From UBA1568 sp964385005 (lineage in GTDB: Bacteria; Patescibacteriota; Minisyncoccia; Moranbacterales; UBA1568), in contig CAYLMF010000022.1 in the NCBI GenBank assembly GCA_964385005.1, positions 1-12,302 on the forward strand: DNA of 12,302 nt, written 5' to 3'. Below the pieces are notes generated by a model. It was not told the DNA's origin. It saw only the letters and a list, made by a program, of their open reading frames with translations, and ran no database searches. Shown in pieces: positions 6,715 to 12,302 of the stretch; within the stretch, counting starts at the first letter, position 1, and each line of letters begins with the position of its first letter. Made by a program: the position numbers and the translations under genes.

Positions 6715-7563
6715 ATGGCTCAAACAACCAGAACTCGCGCACCAAGGGCACGCGCTTCAGCGAAAGAAGTAGTAGCGGAAGAAGCTCCATTGGTGACACA
6801 TCGGGAAAAGAAAAGAATTTCGATGCATCCAAGTACCTTGGTACTTTTGATGCTTCTGATTGCTGCAATTGGAGCGGCAGGGTATTTCTACTATCAATCC
6901 AAGTACGCAGCTCAGATAGCGGATAGTAAGGAAATAGAAGAGCTTACGAAAACGATTGGTCAGTTTGTGGAGTTGCCTGTAGATGAAACCCCAACACTTG
7001 CAACGGTAACAGACAGAGAGAAGCTTGCTGATCAGACTTTTTTTATCAAGGCAGAAAATGGAGATAAAGTGCTTATCTATAGCAATAGCGGCAAAGCCAT
7101 CTTGTACCGACCAAGTACCAAGAAGATCGTGGATATGACCTCAGTAAATATTAATCAACCAGCTGCCAACACAGAATCTGCTCCACAGGCTCAGACAGAA
7201 GAAACTCTACCTTCCGAATCTACAGAAGCCTCAATTGAAAAAAAGATAACCGTAGCCCTCTATAACGGGGGTATAAAAGTAGGTGTAACAGACGCAGCTG
7301 AAAAGCAGATCAATGCAGGTCTTCCGGAGATGCAGGTAGCTCTCAAAGAAAAAGCAGTTAAGAGTGATTATGTGGGTACGGTAGTAGTGGATGTTAGTGG
7401 GAGTAATCCAGATAAAGCAACCGCGCTAGCAAGTTTACTTGGAGCAAAGGTAGGAAGCTTGCCATCTGGAGAAGTGACCCCGCAAGCGGATATAGCGGTG
7501 ATTATCGGTAATACAGAGGCACTAGCGCCAACTCCAGCACCCGAAGAAAAGAAGAAAAATTAA
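6715..7563 (+). CDS. Single-pass membrane protein with LytR_C-like C-terminal domain
   Basis: The 282-residue protein has a basic N-terminus (residues 1-38, many Arg/Lys) and one hydrophobic segment (about 41-60). The basic start suggests an inside N-terminus and an outer C-terminal part. A short charged helix (about 65-84) follows. A conserved-looking block around ATVTDREKLADQTFF and GDKVLIYSNSGKAILYRP (about 96-140) is familiar from Patescibacteria proteins. After a Gln/Glu/Ser-rich linker (148-175) comes a domain (about 177-266) starting KITVALYNGG and ending ADIAVIIGN. This matches the LytR_C pattern of a VxVxNG opening and a final D(V/I)xVxxG strand, without any visible LytR-CpsA-Psr catalytic domain. 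The ATG has no Shine-Dalgarno sequence; Met37 (6823) is an alternative start but would remove the basic region. A role in envelope or surface-protein anchoring is a guess from location and context. Confidence 0.85.
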   Translation: MAQTTRTRAPRARASAKEVVAEEAPLVTHREKKRISMHPSTLVLLMLLIAAIGAAGYFYYQSKYAAQIADSKEIEELTKTIGQFVELPVDETPTLATVTDREKLADQTFFIKAENGDKVLIYSNSGKAILYRPSTKKIVDMTSVNINQPAANTESAPQAQTEETLPSESTEASIEKKITVALYNGGIKVGVTDAAEKQINAGLPEMQVALKEKAVKSDYVGTVVVDVSGSNPDKATALASLLGAKVGSLPSGEVTPQADIAVIIGNTEALAPTPAPEEKKKN

Positions 7564-7579
7564 AATATTCAAGCATTAT

Positions 7580-7606
7580 AAAAACCCGCCGAATTGGCGG
7601 GTTTTT
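7580..7606. terminator. Bidirectional intrinsic terminator
   Basis: An 11-base arm (AAAAACCCGCC, 7580-7590) and its exact complement (7596-7606) enclose the loop GAATT. The G:C-rich core is flanked by A-run and T-run, so it reads as a terminator on both strands. It lies between two convergent genes, ending at 7563 (plus) and 7609 (minus), and probably serves both transcripts. Confidence 0.9.
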
Positions 7607-7608
7607 AT

Positions 7609-7926
7609 TTAGTCGAGACCAAGTTGTACTTTGGCTTCGAGAGTCATTTTATCTGGAGACCAAGGTGGATCAAAGGAGAGTTCTATCTCAACTTCTTCTA
7701 TAGCTTTAATTTCCATCACTTTATCCTCAATTTCCTTTTGGATTTGTCCAAAGAGGGGGCAGCCAATAGTAGTGAGAGTCATAAGAATTTTACAGATACC
7801 CTCAGGGGTAACAAAAATCTCATAGATAAGACCAAGTGCCACTATAGAGACACCGAGTTCTGGATCAAGGACAAGATCAAGCTTGGCTCGAACTTGGTCT
7901 TCAAGTGGAAGGGTAGATTCTGACAT
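7609..7926 (-). CDS. sufT: SufT-like protein (DUF59/MIP18, FeS assembly P family)
   Basis: This 105-residue protein is about the usual size of the family. It contains DPELGVSIVALGLIYEI (residues 21-37), TTIGCPLFGQI with Cys56 and DPPWSPDKMT (86-95), all typical of the FeS_assembly_P (DUF59) family. Members such as SufT help mature or deliver iron-sulfur clusters; the conserved Cys may bind a cluster or metal. It is the last gene of the SUF operon, and its ATG directly follows the stop codon of the upstream ferredoxin gene with no gap. No Shine-Dalgarno sequence is seen, so translation is probably coupled. Family membership is confident, but the exact function is inferred from the operon. Confidence 0.88.
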   Translation of the reverse strand: MSESTLPLEDQVRAKLDLVLDPELGVSIVALGLIYEIFVTPEGICKILMTLTTIGCPLFGQIQKEIEDKVMEIKAIEEVEIELSFDPPWSPDKMTLEAKVQLGLD

Positions 7927-8196
7927 TTACGCAGGAAAAATTACATTACCCTCAGTGTCTTTGATGATGATAGCAGCGACCGGACAAGAACGGGCAGCAT
8001 TGAGAATAGTTTCTTGGTCATCCTGGTCTACGGTAGCAAGGATAGCGGCTTTGGCATCATCATCGAGAGCAAAGGTATTTGGAGCCATAGCGGTACAAGG
8101 GGCAGCTCCAATACATACACCGTGGTCTACTTCGACTGTCCAGCCGTTATTGAGGGTTACTGGACCTGCTGGCTTCAGGGCATCTTTCCATTCCAT
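7927..8196 (-). CDS. Small ferredoxin, probably 3Fe-4S type
   Basis: This 89-residue protein has Cys28 and Cys34 in VCIGAAPCTAMAPNTF and Cys71 in SCPVAAI. The pattern C-x5-C-x36-CP keeps three ligands; the usual second and fourth positions of the CxxCxxCxxxCP motif are Ala31 and Ala38. This matches single-cluster 3Fe-4S ferredoxins such as those serving actinobacterial cytochrome P450s. The tail is short and there is no second cluster motif. It sits between the scaffold gene (17 bp upstream) and the sufT-like gene (adjacent). A role as electron donor for cluster assembly, or as a client of the operon, is inferred. The start ATG at 8196 lacks a Shine-Dalgarno sequence and has an AT-rich leader. 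Confidence 0.88.
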   Translation of the reverse strand: MEWKDALKPAGPVTLNNGWTVEVDHGVCIGAAPCTAMAPNTFALDDDAKAAILATVDQDDQETILNAARSCPVAAIIIKDTEGNVIFPA

Positions 8197-8213
8197 AAGT
8201 TTGAATTTATTTA

Positions 8214-8585
8214 TTATGCTTCTATTTTACCACAAAGAGCCTTTTTGAGGGTTTCAAGTGAGAGGAGGGCACATTTCATACGGCCAGGAGAGATGGCTAG
8301 GCCTGTGAGACTAAGGACTTCAGTAGGTTCTTTCTGGCAGGTATCTGATACCATAGTTCCAATAAGAGTATCGTAGAGGATCGAAGCAGAAGCTAGAGAA
8401 ATAGCGCAGCCTTCGCCTTCAAAGCCCAAGTTTTTTATAATACCATCTTCCACGAGAAGAGTGATAGTAAGTTTATCTCCACAGGTGGGGTTGAGGGCCT
8501 CGGCTTGGTGAGTAGATTTTTCAAGGAGTCCAAAATGACGAGGATTGTGGTAGTGATCGAGTATGTGGTCTTGGTAGAGGTTCAT
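8214..8585 (-). CDS. sufU: SufU/IscU-like iron-sulfur scaffold or sulfur-transfer protein
   Basis: The 123-residue protein begins MNLYQDHILDHYHNPRHFG and has NPTCGD (Cys35, Asp37), FEGEGCAIS (Cys60) and RMKCALLSLETL (Cys105). These are the metal and sulfur ligand positions of the IscU/SufU family. In SUF operons of this type SufU accepts sulfur from SufS. The Lys before the last Cys is SufU-like, where IscU has His. The spacing from Cys60 to Cys105 (45) is closer to IscU than to Bacillus SufU (about 62), so the characteristic SufU insertion seems absent. Two extra cysteines (83, 118) are not family ligands. It lies directly downstream of sufS, which supports a partnership. Confidence 0.9.
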   Translation of the reverse strand: MNLYQDHILDHYHNPRHFGLLEKSTHQAEALNPTCGDKLTITLLVEDGIIKNLGFEGEGCAISLASASILYDTLIGTMVSDTCQKEPTEVLSLTGLAISPGRMKCALLSLETLKKALCGKIEA

Positions 8586-8639
8586 GAAAGGAGAAGTTGT
8601 TAGTGGTTAGTGAGTAGGTTGTAGTGCGAATACCAAAGA
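8586..8639. other. 54-bp gap between sufS and the scaffold gene
   Basis: This is the longest gap in the SUF cluster. The plus strand shows short imperfect repeats of TTAGTG and GTAGTG. No clear -10/-35 pair, terminator or Shine-Dalgarno sequence for the scaffold gene was seen. It may be decayed sequence or hold an internal start of transcription. Confidence 0.4.
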
Positions 8640-9854
8640 CTAGGACTTAGGAGAGAGTAGTTCTTTGATTTCTATGAGTGCAGTGATAAAGAGATCGATA
8701 TCTTCCTTGGAATTATAGAGTCCAAAAGAAAGTCGAGTGGTAGCTGATAGGCCGTGCCCTCGATGCCAGGGCTGAGCACAGTGCTCACCAGCGCGCACAC
8801 AAATACCTTTTTCTCCAAGAAGAGTGGCGATGTCATGAGGATGGATGCCAGTGAATGTGAAGCTAAGAATACCTGATCGGCGTGTATAGTCTTTGCCTCC
8901 TACTAGAGTTACTTGTTCACCAAAAGTATCAATCAGCCTTTCACCAGCATATTTCTGAAGTTTCTGGTCGTGACGTTGGAGGGCATCGTAGCCAATACTT
9001 TTTATAAAATCGATAGCTGCACCAAGGGCAAAAATACCACTGATGTTTTGGGTACCAGCCTCAAAGCGGTCAGGGGATTCCTTATAGGTAGTTTCAGGGC
9101 CACAAGCATCAAGGACCATGCCGCCGCCATAGATACGCGGCTTGAGAACGCGAAGAAAGTTATGCTTACCATAGAGCACTCCTATGCCAGTAGGTCCGTA
9201 GAGTTTATGTCCTGAGAAAGCTACAAAATCAGCATTCCAACGACGGACATCGATAGCTTTGTGTGCAATATACTGAGCAGCGTCTACCACGATTACTGCA
9301 TGCGGGACAATTTCTCTAATAGACTCAATAAGACGTGGCACATCTTGCATAACGCCAGTGACATTGGAAAGAGCGCTTATAGCTACAATAGCAGTATTGT
9401 CTGTCAAGGTAGCGGTAAGCTCTGCTTCTGAGATAGTGCCGGTATCAGTGCTTTTGAGGATTTTGAACCCAGCCTTTTTCTTTTTGGCGAGTTCTTTCCA
9501 AGGAAGATAGTTTGCATGATGCTCAAAGTCAGTAACTACGATGGCATCATCAGCTGAGAGTGATTCTTCAAGTATGAGGGCCAACATATTGAGGCCAGCC
9601 GTAGTACCACTCGTAAAGATGATTTCTTCTGGGAGAGCATTAATAAATGAAGCGGTAAGTTTGCGGATAATGTCCACATGAGCACTGGTTTGTTCGGCAA
9701 GGGGGTAGAGGCCGCGCGAAAGATTAGTGCTTGCGAGAGTGAGATATTCTACCTCAGCATCGATAACAGATTTTGGTTTGAGAGCAGTGGCGGCACTATC
9801 AAGGTATACAAGCTCTGGATAATGAGTAAAAAAAGGAAAAAGTTCTTTATGCAT
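8640..9854 (-). CDS. sufS: SufS-type cysteine desulfurase
   Basis: This PLP enzyme converts L-cysteine to alanine and leaves a persulfide on its active-site Cys for the SUF scaffold. With the start at 9854 it has 404 residues, the usual SufS length. VYLDSAATALKP lies near the N-terminus. The PLP region has TDFEHHANYLPW (His112/113) and VVDAAQ, and SGHKLYGPTG carries the PLP-binding Lys217. Near the C-terminus RAGEHCAQP carries the catalytic Cys359, followed by TRLSFGLYN. The frame is open 28 codons further upstream, but that extension lies inside sufD and looks unlike SufS. The start at 9854 overlaps the sufD stop by 8 bases, which suggests translational coupling. Confidence 0.95.
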   Translation of the reverse strand: MHKELFPFFTHYPELVYLDSAATALKPKSVIDAEVEYLTLASTNLSRGLYPLAEQTSAHVDIIRKLTASFINALPEEIIFTSGTTAGLNMLALILEESLSADDAIVVTDFEHHANYLPWKELAKKKKAGFKILKSTDTGTISEAELTATLTDNTAIVAISALSNVTGVMQDVPRLIESIREIVPHAVIVVDAAQYIAHKAIDVRRWNADFVAFSGHKLYGPTGIGVLYGKHNFLRVLKPRIYGGGMVLDACGPETTYKESPDRFEAGTQNISGIFALGAAIDFIKSIGYDALQRHDQKLQKYAGERLIDTFGEQVTLVGGKDYTRRSGILSFTFTGIHPHDIATLLGEKGICVRAGEHCAQPWHRGHGLSATTRLSFGLYNSKEDIDLFITALIEIKELLSPKS

Positions 9855-10455
9855 ACAGTTTTTGTATTTGTTCTGAAATATTTTGACGGACTTCTTTAAG
9901 CATATCTTCTGTGACGCCCTGGTCAAGTATGGCTTCAAAAGAAGTTTCTATAAAGCCGTTAATGAGAGTGCGAGAAGCCTGTTCTTTGGTGAGGCCACGT
10001 GACTCTAGGTAATACAGAGAGTCTTGATTAAAAGGAGTAGCGCTAGCCTTGTGGTGACAAATGACGTCACGAGGGAGAATTTCAAGACTCGGAATACTCG
10101 TGTGACGAGCTTCTTTGGAAAGAAGAAGGGCGCGGCTCTCTTGAGTAGCAGTACTTTGATTGCCTGATTTAGTAATATGAATAAGTCCACGATAGTGTGA
10201 TTCTGCCTTGCCGCTGAGCACGCTTCGAAACATCACTTCTGAGGTTGTGTGGCGTGCAGTGTGTTTTTGAATAATAGAGAGCTCTTGGGCACTGTCTTTA
10301 TCGAGAGCAAAAGCAAAGATGTGGGCTTTTGCATGTTCACCTGCAAGTTCGAAAGTGATTTCGCCACTACGATTAAGCAAGAAAAAAATACACTGCTCAT
10401 TTTCCTTGAGAGTATAGGTAGAAATGTCTTCAGTTGAGATATCTTTGAAAATCAT
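9847..10455 (-). CDS. sufD: Short SufD-like SufBD-core protein
   Basis: SufD pairs with SufB on the SufC ATPase in the SufBCD complex that assembles clusters. This version has only 202 residues against roughly 400 or more in most SufD proteins. It lacks most of the N-terminal region but keeps the beta-helix core and C-terminal helices. The core carries SHYRGLIHITKSG (86-98), SRALLLSKEARHTSIPSLEI (107-126) and CHH (133-135), at the position of the key SufD His. It ends with YYLESRGLTKEQA and INGFIE, as in SufB. Upstream sufB ends 25 bp before the ATG at 10455, and its stop overlaps sufS. It shares the core motifs with the neighbouring SufB but not the SufB Cys, which makes it the SufD partner. 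Confidence 0.88.
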   Translation of the reverse strand: MIFKDISTEDISTYTLKENEQCIFFLLNRSGEITFELAGEHAKAHIFAFALDKDSAQELSIIQKHTARHTTSEVMFRSVLSGKAESHYRGLIHITKSGNQSTATQESRALLLSKEARHTSIPSLEILPRDVICHHKASATPFNQDSLYYLESRGLTKEQASRTLINGFIETSFEAILDQGVTEDMLKEVRQNISEQIQKLYA

Positions 10456-10480
10456 GGATTTATTGTTGGGATTTTGAAAT

Positions 10481-11917
10481 TTAACCTATACTCCCTTCCA
10501 TTTCCAATTGGATGAGGCGGTTAAGCTCAATAGAGTATTCTAGGGGAATTTCTTTAACGACAGGCTCTATGAAACCGTTAACCAAAAGGCTTTCAGCTTC
10601 GGATTTATTGATACCTCGAGACATGAGGTAGTAGAGCTTTTCTTCGCCTATTTTTTCTACGGTAGCTTCATGCTCAAAGGAGCTGTTTTTTTCTTGGATA
10701 CGCATCGTCGGGTAGGTATCTGAGCGAGAGTGTTCATCTAAGAGGAGGGCATCGCAGACTACAGAAGCTTTGGATCCAGTAGCACCTGGAGCAATATGTA
10801 CCATGCCTCGATACGATGAGCGACCACCATCTTTGGCGATAGACTTAGAAACCACACGTGAAGTAGTATTGGGTGCAAGGTGAAACATTTTGGCACCAGC
10901 ATCTTGATGCTGATTTTTGCCAGCATAGGCAATGGAGAGAACTTCGCCACGAGCGCCTTCACCCGTGAGGTACACTGCGGGGTACTTCATGGTTACGCCG
11001 CTACCGATATTACAATCAATCCATTCCATGACAGCATTTTTTTCGGCGCGAGCACGTTTGGTGACTAGGTTATAAATATTTTTACTCCAGTTTTGGACCG
11101 TAGTATAGCGGACACGAGCACCTTCTTTGACAATGATTTCTACCACGGCAGAGTGGAGTGAGTTCGTAGTGTAAATAGGAGCTGTACAGCCCTCTATATA
11201 GTGTACATAGCTACCCTCTTCAGCAATGATGAGGGTACGTTCAAATTGACCAAAGGCTTCGGCATTGATGCGAAAATAGGCTTGTAGCGGGAGATTAACC
11301 TTTACTCCTTTCGGCACATAGACAAAAGAACCGCCAGACCAAACAGCTGAGTTAAGGGCTGCAAATTTGTTGTCATGGCTTGGGATGAGTTTGCCAAAGT
11401 ATTCACGGACTAAGTCAGGATGCTTTTTGACTGCTGTATCCATGTCACAAAAAATAACACCAAGTTTATCGAGTTCACGATTGACGCTTTCGTAGACCAC
11501 TTCTGATTCGTATTGAGCAGAGACGCCTGCAAGAAACTTTTTCTCAGCTTCAGGGACACCGATACGATCGTAGGTGTCCTTTATTTCTTGAGGAAGATCT
11601 TCCCAGCTTTGTGATTGCTTGTCAGTAGCCCTGAGATAATACGTGATAGCATCGAAATCAATAGGGGTGAGATCGGCGCCCCAAGTAGGAAGGGGTTTAT
11701 CTTGGAATATCTTGAGTGCTTGGAGACGAAAATCAAGCATCCAAGGCTCTTCTTCTTTGATAGCGGAAATTTCCCGAACGATAGCTTCTGTTAGGCCAAG
11801 GCCAGTCTTATGGACAGAGCGTTCAGGCATAGCAAAGCCAAAACGGTAATCGTCGAGCGCAAGGTCTGGTGTTGATTGCGGTTCTTTAGGCATGGGATTA
11901 GATTTGTTCAAAGCCAT
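10481..11917 (-). CDS. sufB: SufB, Fe-S cluster assembly scaffold
   Basis: The 478-residue protein is full length for SufB. It shows DYRFGFAMPE near the N-terminus, AVWSGGSFVYVPKGVKV and SYVHYIEGCTAP in the core, and SSYRGMVHIAPGATG near the C-terminus. SVVCDALLLDEHSRSDTYP carries Cys388, the equivalent of the essential E. coli Cys405. FEHEAT with Glu417 and KLYYLMSRGI complete the signature. SufB accepts sulfur and builds the cluster with SufC and SufD. Two starts are possible: 11917, with a weak GAG upstream and overlapping sufC by 20 bases, or 11893, four bases after the sufC stop. The frame is open further upstream to 12040, but that part lies inside sufC and is not SufB-like. Confidence 0.95.
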   Translation of the reverse strand: MALNKSNPMPKEPQSTPDLALDDYRFGFAMPERSVHKTGLGLTEAIVREISAIKEEEPWMLDFRLQALKIFQDKPLPTWGADLTPIDFDAITYYLRATDKQSQSWEDLPQEIKDTYDRIGVPEAEKKFLAGVSAQYESEVVYESVNRELDKLGVIFCDMDTAVKKHPDLVREYFGKLIPSHDNKFAALNSAVWSGGSFVYVPKGVKVNLPLQAYFRINAEAFGQFERTLIIAEEGSYVHYIEGCTAPIYTTNSLHSAVVEIIVKEGARVRYTTVQNWSKNIYNLVTKRARAEKNAVMEWIDCNIGSGVTMKYPAVYLTGEGARGEVLSIAYAGKNQHQDAGAKMFHLAPNTTSRVVSKSIAKDGGRSSYRGMVHIAPGATGSKASVVCDALLLDEHSRSDTYPTMRIQEKNSSFEHEATVEKIGEEKLYYLMSRGINKSEAESLLVNGFIEPVVKEIPLEYSIELNRLIQLEMEGSIG

Positions 11918-12302
11918 TTTTCTCGATTTCTTCAGCCAAAGTATGATCACCAGTTTTGATAAGATGCCCGTTTTTAAGGACGAGAACAGTGCTTGGGTTG
12001 AGAATAGAAAGAAGCTTATGGGAATGTGTGATATAGACAAGCGTGGTTTCCTCGGGAAGATGTTTCTTGATGAATGTAGTGATGAGCTTCAAGGCATCGA
12101 CATCTACACCAGTGTCTATTTCATCAAAGATAGCTAGTTTTGGTTCAAGGAGAGCTGCCTGCAAGACTTCGATTTTTTTCTTTTCACCACCAGAAAATCC
12201 TTCATGAAGAGAACGCTTGAGAAGCTCATCTTTGATATTGAGTTCCTCGGCGAAAGCTTTGACTTTTTTGTGAAGCGTCATAGCATCGAGTTTTTTGCTG
12301 CT
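11898..12302 (-). CDS. sufC: SufC ATPase, 5'-partial
   Basis: This is the C-terminal part of the ABC-type ATPase that powers SufBCD. The frame is open to the window edge (SSKKLDAMTLH at the visible N-terminus), so the Walker A motif lies outside. It has EGFSGGEKKK (signature FSGGE at 12183-12197), Walker B AIFDEIDTGVD (Asp and catalytic Glu at 12120-12125) and a switch His in VYITHSHKLL (12024-12026). The segment VDALKLI after Walker B is typical of SufC. It appears to be the most upstream gene of the visible operon and overlaps the sufB start. Confidence 0.95.
   Translation of the reverse strand, partial: SSKKLDAMTLHKKVKAFAEELNIKDELLKRSLHEGFSGGEKKKIEVLQAALLEPKLAIFDEIDTGVDVDALKLITTFIKKHLPEETTLVYITHSHKLLSILNPSTVLVLKNGHLIKTGDHTLAEEIEKNGFEQI

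Noticed and set aside
6256..6723. Antisense open frame of 155 codons opposite the end of the giant gene
   Set aside because: It lies opposite confident coding sequence, its product resembles no family, and it has no separate support. Other antisense frames (e.g. 1902-2297, 7883-8248) were rejected for the same reason.
8640..9938. Longer SufS form starting at 9938
   Set aside because: The extra 28 residues lie within sufD, are Lys-rich and unlike SufS; the SufS-like sequence begins at the ATG at 9854.
10481..12040. Longer SufB form starting at 12040
   Set aside because: The extension overlaps conserved SufC coding sequence by over 140 bases and gives a hydrophobic stretch not found in SufB.
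1..12302. Alternative genetic code with TGA as glycine (as in Gracilibacteria)
   Set aside because: No stop codon is TGA, but no gene needs TGA read-through either; over 4,000 codons contain no in-frame TGA, which a recoded genome would use often.

Overview
The window looks like chromosomal DNA from a member of the Candidate Phyla Radiation (Patescibacteria). That placement is inferred from remembered similarity. The giant adhesin-like protein has the domain set typical of that group (YGGTG and VGIG fibre modules, an ADLAE-type domain, a lectin-like C-terminus). The membrane-anchored protein with a LytR_C-like tail and the compact SUF proteins fit the same picture. No rRNA, tRNA or other taxonomic marker is present. 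All nine stop codons are TAA or TAG and every frame reads normally with the standard code.

Plus strand, 1-7563. Bases 1-6651 are the 3' part (2,216 codons) of one giant gene whose start lies upstream. The product appears to be an exported fibre or adhesin. It begins with phage-tail-fibre-like repeat modules, followed by a beta-rich stretch and a propeller-like region. A LamG-like domain, a small GTGSGQ-type domain, an ADLAE/peptidase-G2-like domain, a phenylalanine hexad ladder, a lectin-like domain and an acidic tail complete it. Its 16 cysteines all fall in eight close pairs. A 10-bp perfect palindrome then abuts the start of a second gene (6715-7563), a single-pass membrane protein with a LytR_C-like C-terminal domain. 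A strong hairpin at 7580-7606 ends this unit.

Minus strand, 12302-7609. A compact SUF iron-sulfur cluster operon converges on the same terminator. In transcription order it is sufC (partial), sufB, a short sufD, sufS, a SufU/IscU-like scaffold, a probable 3Fe-4S ferredoxin and a SufT-like (DUF59/MIP18) protein. The genes overlap or are closely spaced. SufS would release sulfur from cysteine and the scaffold protein would accept or carry it. SufB, SufC and SufD would build the cluster, while the SufT-like protein and ferredoxin would help deliver it or supply electrons.

The SUF operon is conserved machinery with some unusually small components. The least explained part is the giant surface protein and its membrane-protein neighbour. 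No RNA genes, mobile elements or CRISPR arrays were seen.
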